Positions 22,499 to 33,341 of a stretch of 64,000 bases of DNA are shown piece after piece; positions within the stretch are counted from its first letter, which is position 1; each line of letters starts with the position of its first letter. Position numbers and translations under genes: made by a program. The DNA comes from Agriotes lineatus (lineage: Eukaryota > Arthropoda > Insecta > Coleoptera > Elateridae): assembly GCA_940337035.1 (NCBI GenBank), contig CALNHX010001041.1, positions 1-64,000 of the forward strand. The letters run 5' to 3'. The notes beneath the pieces are model-generated. The model had not been told where the DNA came from. It saw only the letters and a program-made list of their open reading frames with translations, and did not search any database.

Positions 22499-25400
22499 CT
22501 TCTTCTCTTCTTTCAGCCTTGTGGCGCCCAGTATTGAGCATAGGCCTCCCCTTTGATTCTCCAACACTCTCTATTCTGTGCTGTGTCCATCCATCTCAAT
22601 CCTGCAACCCTTTTAATGTCGTCGTACCAGCGTGCACTTGGTCTTCCTCTATTTCTTACTCCTGTCCATGGTCTCCAGCGTATAATTACAGCGTTCCACC
22701 TATTATCGGTTAATCGTGCTACATGACCTGCGTAGCTCCATTTCAATTGTGTAATTCTGTTTATTATGTCTGTAATTCTGGTTCTTTGTCGTATCCAACT
22801 ATTCCTTTTCCTGTCTCTAAGTGTGATACCAATCATCGACCTCTTCATGGCTCTCTGTGTAACTCCCAGCTTTGTGACTATATGTTTAGTAAGCGTCCAT
22901 GTTTGTGCACCATACGTTAATATAGGGAGTATGCATTGGTCGAATATTCGTGATTTTATATATTGAGGGATTTTTTTGTTCTTTAAGATCTTTGATAGCT
23001 TACTAAATGCTGCCCACCCTAAACGCCTTCTTCTTTCCACCTCTCTATGTCCTTATTTTCTTTGCTCATTTGTATTATTTGACCAAGGTATATATATTGC
23101 TGTACATTGTCTATAACCGTGTTGTTTACTGTTATATGTGTTACCTGTGGACACATTATTTTGGTTTTGTCTAAATTAATTTTAAGTCTTATATTTCTCG
23201 ATGCTTGTTCTAGTGGTGTTATCATCTCTTGTAGGTCTTCTGTATTGTCTGCGATTAAGACTATGTCGTCTGCAAATCTGAGGTGATTGAGTCTCTCTCC
23301 ATTGATATTAACTCCTTTGTTGGACCATTCCATTTTCTTGAACACTCCCTCCAGTGCCATTGTAAAAAGTTTGGGTGATATGGTATCCCCCTGTCGGATG
23401 CCTCTATTGAGAGGTATTGCATTTGTATACTCATGTAATTTAATTTTTGATTTAGCTTGATTGTATATATTGTTGAGTAACTCTTTGTATCTATGATCAA
23501 TGCGGGCACAGTCTAGCTCTTTCATAATTGCCCAATGCTCGATAGAGTCGAATTCCTTTTCGTAGTCAATGAACGCCAAGCACAAAGGGAGGTTATATTC
23601 AATGCTCTTCTCTATTAGTATCTTCATTGTCAAGAGGTGATCACAAGTTCCAAAGCCTTTTCTGAATGCAGCTTGCTCCACAGGTTGATAGTCATCTAGC
23701 TTGTTCGTAATTCTATTTGTTATTATTTTGATTAGTAGCTTGTACATTTGAGACAGGAGACTTATCGGTCTATAGTTCTGGATGAGTGATCTATCTCCTT
23801 TTTTGAATAAAATTACCACTGCTGCATTAGTCCAGTCCTTTGGTATTGTTCTTTCTTTAATGCAGATATTAAAGAGCTGTTTTAATTTAGGTATTAGTAT
23901 TTCTTGCCCTTCTTTTAACATTTCTACCAGTACTTCATCTTCTCCCGGCGCTTTGTTGTTTTTCATTGACTTCAAGGCATAGCCTATCTCCTCTTCTGTG
24001 ATTTCAGGGATGTCCTCTGAGCCAATGTTCATTACTTTCATATCCACTTGTTCTTCCGGTTTTTTAGTTTGTGATGCATATAAGGTCTTATAGTAATCTT
24101 CAGCAATGTTCAATATTCTGTCTTTGTCTCTTTCCTCTTTTCCAGTTTTGTCTTTTAATGTTGTTATTTCATGTCTGCCTAGATTTACTTTTAGACATTT
24201 CAGATTTTTATTTTGTTCAATGATGTTTTGTGCCATATCTTCAAAGTGTTTATCTAGGTCTTTTCGTATCATCTTCCTCGTTTGTTTTCTTATTTCTTTG
24301 TATTCATTTGTAGCATATTTTCCCTCTCTATATAGTGATCTCCGTTTTTCAATCATTATTTTTGTTTCTGGTGTTATTTTGGTTCTTTGTTTCGGTGTTT
24401 TCTTTGCTACTTTCAGAGCTGCTTCTTTTATGAAATTGGTTATTTGTTTTGTCGCTTTGTTCATTCCTTCTTCTGTTTCTTCTATTTTCTCTATCTGGGT
24501 TATTGAGTTTTTTAAATGTTCTCTGTACATTTGGTTCTTCTGTTTGAGGATTTCTGTATCTATTGCTATTCTTTGTTTTGTTCTATATTTGCTTCTCTTC
24601 GATTTTATAGTGACTTTTGCTCGAAATATTCGGTGGTCACTGCCAGTGTGAAACGCATTTAGGGTGGTAATATCTTGGATAAGTTCTCTAGATGACGATA
24701 ATATATAATCTATTTCATTTTTTGTTCTGCCATCCGGGCTTATCCAGGTCCATTTGCGTTGTTGTTTCTTATTGAAGAAGGTGTTCATCGCGTATAGTCG
24801 TTGGTCCTCTAGAAAATTTATCAACATATGTCCTCTGTGGTTTCTTTGTCCCAGTCCATATTTCCCTACATACATTTCTTCTTCTGTTTGTTGTTGTCCC
24901 AGAATCGCATTAAAATCGCCCATGATAATGTCGTGTTTGCATTTGTTTTCACTGCGTGCTCTGATTACATCTTCATAGAATAGTTCTGCATCTTCGTCAT
25001 CGTAGGTGGATGTGGGGGCGTATATTTGAATTATTTTAACTTTTTCGTGTTTGCTTGTTTCTAGTATTATATATGCAACACGTTCTGACATTCCTTTAAA
25101 CATTCTGATGTTCGGTTTTATTCTCTTGCTTACTAGGAAACCCACGCCTTTCTGGCTTTCAGTCTCATGACCTTTGTAATATAGGGTGTTACCAGACTGC
25201 AGAACAATAGCGCCTTCCTCTTTTCTTCGTATTTCGGCGAGACCTATTATATCTCATTTTATCTTCTCTGCTTCGTTCTCGAGATCATGCAGTTGATAAT
25301 CATTCAGTAGTGATTAACAATTATATGTTGCTAGGATTAGTGGGGTTGTCTTTTTGACGTTTTTCGATGAAAGCGATATCTTGCCTCCCCCATATTCCAT

Positions 25401-25698
25401 GAGGCAGACCGACTTTGCGGTGTGGGATTCCAAACAGTCTGTTTGACCCACCTGGGGAAATTTTTCGGAGATCGCTGTTGTCATCATTGAGGGGTTTTTG
25501 GCCATAACTCGCCGCGCTGGCCAAGTGCGAGTTGGCGAGTGGGTTATGGAAGGGAAAGGGAAGTGGTGTGGCCAGGATAGAGGTTATTGGACACGATTCT
25601 CCCAAGATGGGGATGGGGGAAAACCGCGGCTCGCGTGGGCAGGATCGCATTCCTGAAGTAGATGTTCTCTCTGCAGAGGAGTATCTACCCGCTACCAT
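22499..25698 (-). mobile_element. Near full-length LINE (endonuclease + RT) inserted in satellite
   Basis: Flanked by an 11-bp TSD TGGCAACCATT at 22488-22498 and 25699-25709, both within satellite units. The coding strand is minus; the 3' end is AG-rich (AGAAGAGAAGAAG) at 22499. The length of 3200 bp and the presence of endonuclease, RT and C-terminal region suggest little or no 5' truncation. The first 380 bp at the coding 5' end carry an open frame without a recognised domain. Confidence 0.88.
22513..25336 (-). pseudogene. LINE ORF: endonuclease-reverse transcriptase, few disruptions
   Basis: The coding frame starts near LATYNC (25,335), passes a TGA where the family has Trp (near 25,257) and then is open for 708 codons from 25145 to 23019. 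Endonuclease: IIQIYAPTS, IIMGDFNA, DYILSSS and GSDHRIF. RT: APGEDEVLVEMLK, NYRPISLLS, FIDYEKEFDS, GIRQGDTISPKLF, FADDIVLIADN. A frameshift near 23,030 leads into the C-terminal frame 23040-22513 with LTYGAQTWTL and a GRPSARWYDDIKR block. It nicks and reverse transcribes into target DNA. The architecture is RTE-like; the clade was not proven. Only about three lesions suggest recent insertion. Confidence 0.85.
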
Positions 25699-25809
25699 TG
25701 GCAACCATTACCATGCTGAAACAACTGTATCTGTACAGTAATATTCTTGTACTGTACATGGCAACCATTACCGTATTGAAACAACTGTATCTGTACGGTA
25801 ATATTCCTT
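25699..25809. repeat. 60-bp satellite, third block
   Basis: Nearly two units of the array resume after the LINE TSD, with the ACAGTAATATTCTTGTACTGT form and then an ACGGTAATATTCCTTTA end that is cut by the next insertion. Confidence 0.85.
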
Positions 25810-26103
25810 TATCTTCATCAGTGTTGTTATAGACTCTTAACCAAATTAATTTTAGTATTGTTAAGAGCTTCATTACCGCACTGAGTGCGGTAATGAATAA
25901 TTACCGCACTCTTTTTGTATAAAGAAATACATTGAACTAGAATTTATTGATGAAGATAAAATATTGAACAACACACGTTTGCTTATGGCACTTAACGAGA
26001 CTCGTTTGATTGCCGCAAAACTCGGCTCACCGCCTCGTTTTTGGCAATCAAACTCGTGTCGTTAAGATGCTCATAATCAAACTTGTATCGTTAATATCTA
26101 TTA
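25810..26103. repeat. Foldback insertion in satellite
   Basis: Interrupts the satellite between ATTCCTTTA and GTACACGG. It contains CATTACCGCACTGAGTGCGG-type palindrome at about 25872-25895 and a second palindrome with CTTAACGAGACTCG and its inverse at about 25997-26065. No coding sequence. Element boundaries are approximate. Confidence 0.6.
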
Positions 26104-26222
26104 GAGTACACGGCAACCATTACTGTATTGAAACAACTGTATCTCTACAGTAATATTCTTTTACTGTTCGTGGCAACCATTACCATACTGAAACAACTCT
26201 ATTTGTATGGTAATATTCCTTT
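26104..26222. repeat. 60-bp satellite, fourth block
   Basis: Two more diverged units (CTCTACAGTAATATTC and TTGTATGGTAATATTC forms) form the last piece of the array seen in the window. Confidence 0.8.
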
Positions 26223-26430
26223 TTGTACTCATGACTTCAAAATTCATATTTCCCGGTCATTCCCGATGCGCCGAAACTCACTTTTCCCGCACTGCGGTAT
26301 TTTTTACTTTCCAACAAAAACTAGGGGAATTTGTTTTTTGTAAATTTTTATAATAAACGGGGCTGCGCGCGCTATTGCTCGGTCTATTCTATTCAATTTA
26401 CCACCATTTTTTGGCCTATTACGTTGGTCC
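26223..26430. other. Spacer between satellite and minisatellite
   Basis: Unique in the window. The segment before the minisatellite is rich in GCGC (CTGCGCGCGCTATT near 26362). No gene recognised. Confidence 0.4.
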
Positions 26431-26916
26431 ATCTCCAAGGGGGCCCTCGGGGATTCTCCCTTCTCCAAGGGGGCCCTCGGGGCTCCGCCCATGTCCAAGG
26501 GGGCCCTTGGGCCTCCGCCCCTCACCAGGGGGCCCTCGGGCTCCGCCCATCTCCAAGGGGGCCCTCGGGCCTCCGCCCCTCTCCAGGGGGCCTTTGGGCT
26601 CCGCTCGTCTCCAAGGGGGCCCTCGGGGTTCCGCCCATTTTCAAGGGGGCCCTAGGGGCTCCGCCGCTCTCCAAGGAGGCCCTAGGGGCTCCGCCCACCT
26701 CCAAGGGGGCCTGCCCCTCTCCAGGGGGCCCTCGGGCATCGCCCATCTCCAAGGGGTCCTTCGGGGCTCCGCTCCCTGTTCAATGGGGCCCTCGGGGCTC
26801 CGCCCCTCCCCAGGGGGCCCTAGGGGTTTCGTCCCTTTTCAAGGGGGCTCTCGGGGCTCCGCCCATATCTAAGGGGGCTCTCGGGGCTCCGCCCCTCTCT
26901 AAGGGGGCCTTCGGGA
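26431..26916. repeat. GC-rich minisatellite, about 30-bp unit
   Basis: About 16 units of the CCAAGGGGGCCCTCGGGGCT type followed by CCGCCCATCT, with many substitutions and small length changes. The unit contains an internal GGGGGCCC palindrome. It stands out by base composition from the AT-rich surroundings. Open frames on both strands (for example 26331-26951 and 26375-26872, plus strand) encode Gly/Pro/Arg/Ser-rich repeats and are best explained by the repeat itself. Confidence 0.9.
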
Positions 26917-27129
26917 CACACACGTCTGGATCGTTCTCCTTTATTATATAGAGGATTGTCCCTCATTGGTTTAATTGCGCCTGCAAACACCAGAGGCGCT
27001 GTAAACGTCGACAAAAGCTAACAGGTGCGTAGATAAAGGTTTAGTGATTTGTGCTGTCAACTCAGTAAATTAGTAAAACACTAGATAATAATTTTTTTAT
27101 TTTTTAAAATATTTTCAGTTATTCGTTAC

Positions 27130-27265
27130 AAAAAACATTGTACCTAACTCCTTCGGGAAGAATTTTCCCGAATTCGCACTACATGCAGCACTCCCTTCGG
27201 TCGTGCTGCAAACAAAGTGCTCATTCGGGAAAATTAACTTCCCGAACTTGTTAGGTAAATAACTA
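27130..27265. repeat. Foldback element
   Basis: The inverted ends CCTAACTCCTTCGGGAAG and CTTCCCGAACTTGTTAGG enclose nested palindromes CCCGAATTCGCACT and AGTGCTCATTCGGG, with CAGCACTCCCTTCGGTCGTGC at the centre split into its own arms. No coding sequence. Confidence 0.75.
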
Positions 27266-27325
27266 TTACTGCAACCAATAAACTAATGAACAAACTACGG
27301 ATGATATGAATCATAACAGCCTTAA

Positions 27326-28163
27326 GGCGCGTATCCATTTGTTGCGTATCAAGATACGATACGTGCAAAGTACTGAATTTTTGCTTTGTATCATCGTTGC
27401 GGTTATGTTAAAAACGGAAGATACCTACGGTATTACGATACAGAGTAGTAGTCAATACTGTTCATGCAGTGACCATATGACGTCTTGTCAAATAACAGCT
27501 GCCTCATATATTTTTATTCATTCTATATAAAAAAAAATAAAAAATAAACGAAAACCTTCGAGTTGGTGGATGTCAAAACTGTATACAAGCAGGGAGGTGT
27601 ACAGTGGTTCAAGTTTATTGACCGACTTGAACTTTCAGCGTAGAGCTGGATTGTACAAACATTTTACAAGAATGCACCCAACTGATTTTGAATTTCTTTT
27701 ATTTTTTCTCTTCTCTCTAAGCCAGAAGATATTCCATCTTTCTTTTGAAATATCCGCCCACGCATCCTCCTTCCGTAATTTGTTATAATGATCTGGATGT
27801 TTCAAGTTCTAAATGAGGTCCTTTTTACGGTAAATTTCTATAAACCATAAGGTTTCCTCTTTACTTCAGTTCATTTGTGCAAAAATACGGCCGTAATAAA
27901 CAAACAACTAGCTGTCACTACAGATTTGATTACCAGCTTGGTGCAAGTCTGCAACAGGAATGAACATGCAACGCGATTATAACAACGTGCCGTCTATACT
28001 GATTTCACTCCGTGGCGTTGAATTTCTTTGATGTCACGGCGAAAAACTGCCATGACCGATCGGGTACGTTGCGTTTCTTTGTATCACATTTTGATATGCA
28101 ACAGTGCAACGTTTTCCCGTCTCCACTGATACGCAACGATGATACTATACATGGATATGCACC
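27326..28163. mobile_element. PIF/Harbinger-type transposon relic
   Basis: The inverted ends GGCGCGTATCCAT and the complement of GGTGCATATCCAT are each preceded by TTAA (27322-27325, 28164-28167). The plus-strand frame 27570-27788 contains AGLYKHFTRMHPTDFEFLL, like the start of a Harbinger DDE nuclease. On the minus strand near 27,785-27,690 the reading RKEDAWADISKERWNIFWL resembles a MADF/Myb-type DNA-binding domain. Two divergent genes of these types are the normal Harbinger content. Both are truncated here. The TTAA flanks would also fit piggyBac, so the superfamily rests on the coding traces. Confidence 0.6.
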
Positions 28164-28167
28164 TTAA

Positions 28168-28608
28168 GATGTCTTAAAATCCTCGCTCTACGAGCTCGGA
28201 TTTCAAAACAACATATGCGGCAGTTATGATACTCATTCCTAGATATATTAATACCTATAACATAATACCAACACATCAATATGCTGGAAATAAAACCTTA
28301 AATTATAATAAACTCACTCTCTACTAAAGCCAATTTAACAGCTTTCAAGCGAGCAGAAACTCGTATTGTTTAAATCTGGCCTCTCCCTATGAAAGCATTT
28401 CAGATGTTGTCATGCAAATGGTTCTCCATGCTAATTAGCAGAAATACTTCAAATCTGGCAAATGGAACCGTATTTATAAGTCAAAATATACTGCACAATT
28501 AGGATAGAACAAGAGGTGATGAAATTTACATCGAGTCACTTAAAAAATACTTTGTTCTCGTTTGAATGTTTTAAGAAGTTTTGCCAAACTGTAGATTAAT
28601 ACCTACGT
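28168..28608. other. Spacer before copy B, nothing identified
   Basis: AT-rich and unique in the window. It ends where similarity to position 1 begins, so the copy B breakpoint or the continuation of the duplicated unit may lie here. Confidence 0.4.
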
Positions 28609-28792
28609 GTTACAAAACTCTTCATAGGTCTACATTTGATCTTGGAAAAGTCTATGTTTTCTACATCAGCATTTCTCAAAGTGGTGGTCTGCGGATTAGC
28701 ATCAGTCCATGGACAGCATTAAAATTGGGTTCGTTTTACATAAATAATACCTAATCCTAATTCTATCAAACATTTAAGCACAACTGAATATT

Positions 28793-29281
28793 ATAATAAT
28801 AATAATATCTCTTTATTGTAGGAATTTCCTAATATACAACATAATTAACAAAATTACATTTACAGTGTATGGAATAAAAACAATATTTAACAAAATTACA
28901 TAATTGAAATTTAACAAACATCACCTTAAAAATAATATAAATACATAAGTACAATTAATACAAGTACTATAACATTAAATACTATTATATAGGTAAGCAT
29001 ATAATGTCTTTATGCCTTTCTAATGTTTTTTAATAATAATCTTCTGAAAATATTTAAAGTTGAGGCGCTTTTTATATTGTTTGGAAGATTATTAAACTCG
29101 TTTAGGCCTTTAAAGAAGATGGAGTTCATGCTCCTTTTATAATTTGTTCTTATAATGTGAAAATCGTTTCTAACTCTAGTAAAATGTTCATGTACTTCCC
29201 TGTTTCTAGTTAGATATTTATTGAAGTATGTAGGTTGGATATCTTTAATTATTTTAAAAATACAGATCATACTTAAAAAGT
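28793..29281 (-). mobile_element. 5'-truncated LINE insertion (copy B only)
   Basis: Absent from copy A at about 180-200. The minus-strand frame 29288-29010 encodes the last residues of a LINE protein with a Jockey/CR1-like end (FNNLPNNIKSASTLNIFRR). The coding-strand 3' end has an ATT-type tail, read as ATAATAATAATA at 28793 on the plus strand. A few target bases were lost. It shows insertion after the duplication. Confidence 0.75.
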
Positions 29282-30181
29282 AACACATTAGGGCAAAAAA
29301 TACAGATGTAGTCCATTACATAGTTTGAGAAGCTATAAGCGACATCACCAATTTTCTACATTTTTTTAGACATAATATATGAAATAAGGGAAGTTCATCA
29401 TATTTTATTTAAACTATTCCATTTACAAAATAATTAGGTACAAATGACGTATTTAATAATTCTTTAATGTTTGATTTATGAATCAGATGTACATAATAGT
29501 AAAACACTTCCATCACTATTTAGCACACCTATTTGGCGTACTGAAGGATATGGCTAGCACCACGACTCTGATCACTGCATTATTTTCTATTAAATGTGTT
29601 AGACGCCCTATTTTTAGTTGCAACGAGATTGGCGACTCGCCAGGCATCTCCCCAGACTTTAAACATCACAAGTAAGTGTCGTAAGTGCTTCGTCATGCTA
29701 ACACTCACCCTATAAATCTTGTACTTAGCATATTTACTTGGTTATTATAATCTCATATAAATAAAACTAACGACTCAGTATTAACTTTACTATATTATGT
29801 TCAATTAAACAGTTAATGGCATTTTTATTTACATTTAGTACATGTGCTTTTGTGACCATACAAAATTTTGTCGTCATCCAAGCACAGACTACTTCTAGTT
29901 TACAATAAATTAATTTTATAACTATACAACGTAGCAGCACTGTTTCTCCTTCAAAGATGTTTACATTTAGTTCCTTAATCTACTTATTGTCATAGTAGGA
30001 CTAGTAACACTGTATATCTTATACATAAGCTCTATGGTAAATAATTATTTGAATATGTATAATGCAATGTATAACAAATTATAAATGATAAGTGTTGGTT
30101 ATGACATGGTGCCCAAACCCGCGCGATAATAATAAATAAAGACCGTTTCAGGAGAAAACAAAGTCGCAGTAGTAAGCAACA

Positions 30182-30900
30182 ATGGGCGATGAAGATAACA
30201 CAATAGGAATTCCACCCCTGAAGTCACTCAAAATCGCTAGCGAAGTGGATATGAGCAAAGCATGGAAAATGTGGCTTCAACAATTCAATTAGTATGCTAC
30301 AGCTACAGGTCTGGCCAAAAAACCCGCAGAAATACAATGCGCTATATTCATGTTAACGATAGGGAAGAATGCAGCAGTAATTTACAACACGTTCCACTTA
30401 ACAGACACATACAAGGTAAGTTGGAAAAACACTTTGTTTCCACTGCAAATGGAACATATGAGTGATACATATTTAATAAAGCACACCAAGCCCCCAATGA
30501 ATCGTTTGACAAATTCTTATCATCGTTAAGACACAAAATTAAAAATTGCAATTATGGTGACCCAGAAAACAGCTTAATATGCGACAGAATAGTTTGTGGT
30601 ATAGAGTACTTGAAGAAAACAATATTCAGCTAGAAAAAGCAATAAGTATCTGCAGAGCCAATGAACAGGCCCGCAAACAATTAAGTAAGATAAAAGCATG
30701 AAACAGCTCAAGTGGACGCAGTAAAATTCAAAAACAAAGCTACAACTAGTAAAAAGAACGTAACCAAACAAGATTATGAAGAATATGAATGCGAACGATG
30801 TGGCACGAAACATGGAAGCAAATCGTGAGCAGCTTATCAGAAAAAATGCATAAGATGTCACAAGAAACAGCATTTTACTAACATGCGTAGGGTAAAAGAA
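30182..30900 (+). pseudogene. Gag pseudogene, copy B
   Basis: Same start context and same early TAG as copy A (about 30290), so that stop predates the duplication. The zinc knuckle region near 30,790-30,890 is retained but now carries a TGA in the first knuckle. Confidence 0.7.
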
Positions 30901-31019
30901 ATAAAAACAGTACAGATGGCAGCTTTAGCAGACGACAGCGATGAAGATGTCTTATATATCTCAGGCAGAAAATGAAGCTACAGATTAGTTTGAAACGCTA
31001 ACACTACCAAAGAAGAAGA

Positions 31020-33090
31020 AGGTCAGTTTAAACTAGATTCCGGAGCTCAAAGCAACGTCATCTCAGAAAGCATAGCACAAACCGCTGGCCTGCAAATAAA
31101 CCGCTCAAAGATAAAACAACTAGTATCGTATTCAAATCATGCTCTTAATGTTTTAGGCAAAAGTTTAGTAAAAATTAAAACCAAATGTTATAATGAACCT
31201 ATCAAAATAATAGTAGTAGATCAAAAAGTACAACTACTGTTAGGAAAGGATAGTTGTCTAAGTTTAGGCCTAATACAAAGAGTACACATGGTAAACATAT
31301 AATCGCCCTCGATATTTAAAGGCATAGGATGCTTGAAAGGCTTCAAGTATGAAATAGACCTAATTGAAAATCCAAAGTTAACAAGTCCAGCGCGTAGGAT
31401 CCCACATGGAATAAGAACGGAAGTCAAGAAAGAATTGGATCGGATGACCAATAGAAGAATCATCAAACCAATCCACAAACGCACTCCAGCAGTATCTCCA
31501 ATGGTCATAGTAAAGCAAAAGGTATAAGTTGCAAATATGCATAGATCCCTCGAAAATAAACAAAAATTTAAAACGAAGACATTACCCATTGCAAACAATT
31601 GAAGAGATAACAACAAGATTCTCTGGTTCGAAATGGTTTACAGTATTAGACTGTAGGAAAAGATTCTGGCAAATTAAAGTGACAGCCAAATACCTTACTT
31701 TTGCAACACCATGGGGATGCTACAAATGCTTAAGAATCCCATTTGGACTTGCCTCAGCACCCGAAACTTATCAACAAATAATGTTTAAAATAATCGGGAA
31801 TACAAAAGGAGTTGAATGTTCAATGGACGATGTACTAATACATGCAGCAACAAAAGAAGAACTAGATCAAATCACAAATAAGGTCATTGGAAAACTAAAT
31901 GAGAAAGGATTGCCAAAACACAAATCAGATTTTTGGGTCATCTGTTAACCGCAGATGGAATACTACCAGGTCCACAGAAAGTCGAAGCAATTGACAGGTT
32001 GAAAACACCAACAAACGTCAAAGAACTACAAAGACTCCTTGGAATGGTAACATATCTATCCAAATTTATACCAAATTTGGCAGAAATTACAGCCCCACTC
32101 AGAATATTACTCGAAAAAGGAAGTGAATGGGTATGGGACAAGAAACTGCATTACAAAAGATTAGAGAACTGCATAAAAAAACCACCCTTTCTAAGTTACT
32201 ACAACCCTAAACGATCAGTAACTTTATCAGTGGATGCGAGGAACACAAACCAATAGCCTTTAGTGCAAAATCGCTAACCAAATCCCAGATTAATTATAGC
32301 CAACTAGAAAAAGAAGCTTACGCAATACTAACTGGATGCAAAAAATTCCATGAGTATATTTGGGGGCAAAAGTTAGAAATTGAAACTCAGAGTTTCGCCT
32401 CTGATGTGGTTTACGCGTTGAGTAACTGTGCTCTTCTACCCCTTCCTTTGCAAAGAGTTTCGCCTCTGGCGTGGTTAAGACTTTGAGTTACTGTGCTCTT
32501 TTGCCTTTCCTCCTGATGAAGCCCCTTTCAAAAGTGGGCGAAACGTTGAGTTCTCAATGACACGATCCAATCCCGGAAGTAGTTTTTTACTTAATGACAA
32601 TGGCCGTGAAAGCCTCTGAAATGAAAATGGTTCTCCGTTTATGGAATACCAGAAGTATTAGCTACTGATAACGGAAGACAATACACCTCTGAAGAATTCA
32701 AAAAATTCACTACCGAATGGTAATTTCATCATCGTTTATCAAGTCCTGGGTTCCCCAGATCCAATGAAGTGGCCGAACGTTATGTACAAGAAGCATAAAA
32801 CTTAACCGATAAATGCAATAAGGAATGCTCTGATATACACCTAGCACTACTACATCACAAGAATACTCCTCGCGACAACCTCGGGTCACCAGTCAAACGA
32901 CTAATGAGTCGAAGAACAAAAACCCTGTTGCTTACTACTGATAATCAGTTGAAGCCTAAAATAAACAAAAACGTTATCAATCGTCTTAAAAATAGGTAGT
33001 GAAAAGTATTATGCAGACAAAGAAGAAAACAAAGAAGTGATCCAGACTCCTTGCCAGGAGACAGCTACTACAGAAGACAAAGAAAATACG
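31020..33090 (+). pseudogene. Pol pseudogene, copy B
   Basis: Protease LDSGAQSNV near 31036-31062; RT with FTVLDCRKRFWQIKV, SMDDVLIHA (31822-31848, an intact YxDD-like motif) and a 139-codon open stretch 31529-31948; RNase H with RLLGMVTYLSKFIPN and SVDARN; integrase with ATDNGRQYTSEE. Frameshifts or stops occur near 31527, 31948 and 32256 and within integrase. The RT catalytic motif survives here while copy A has SMDN. Confidence 0.8.
32385..32575 (+). repeat. Inserted tandem block with hammerhead-like motif (copy B)
   Basis: Two tandem units start with AGAGTTTCGCCTCTG near 32388 and 32455. The second runs into CTGATGA (32513-32519), stem GCCC/GGGC (521-524 with 536-539 of the 32 kb line) and GAAAC (32540-32544), followed by GTTGAG and an inverted CTCAAT. 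This is the hammerhead core order. One unpaired A sits between CTGATGA and the stem, and a canonical cleavage triplet is not evident. The block replaces part of the pol gene. Confidence 0.5.
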
Positions 33091-33341
33091 CTTTTGCGTT
33101 GTCCAACCTAGTAGTAACAAAAAAACCAATAGAAATTCAACAGTGCTACCATGAAACGTCATTTTCGACAATCCGGGACTATAGTGAATAAGAGTTTACA
33201 TTTAGTTTCTAATATACTTATTGTCATAGTACGACTAGTAACACTGTATATCTTATACATAAGCTGTATGGTAAATAATTATTAGAATATAATGCAATGC
33301 ATAACAATTCATAAATGAATAGTGTTGGTTATGACACTTAT

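Larger units (their letters stand above)
29988..33336 (+). mobile_element. Degenerate Gypsy-like LTR retrotransposon, copy B
   Basis: LTRs of 119 bp (29988-30106) and 115 bp (33222-33336) both run from TGTCATAG to TTATGACA. CTTAT flanks the outside of both ends (29983-29987 and 33337-33341), fitting a 5-bp TSD. Sequence just before the 3' LTR also resembles the sequence before the 5' LTR, so part of the match could be older duplication. The integrase C-terminus and polypurine tract are deleted compared with copy A. Confidence 0.8.

Noticed and set aside
24106..24651. 181-codon plus-strand hydrophobic frame suggesting a membrane protein
   Set aside because: It is the antisense of the LINE reverse transcriptase frame; Lys-rich coding read backwards gives Phe/Leu-rich peptides.
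20869..26222. CRISPR-like array
   Set aside because: The repeats are contiguous 60-bp units with no unique spacers, in a eukaryotic genome.
26331..26951. 206-codon Gly/Pro-rich frame resembling a low-complexity protein
   Set aside because: It is a translation of the GC-rich minisatellite and is mirrored by frames on the other strand.
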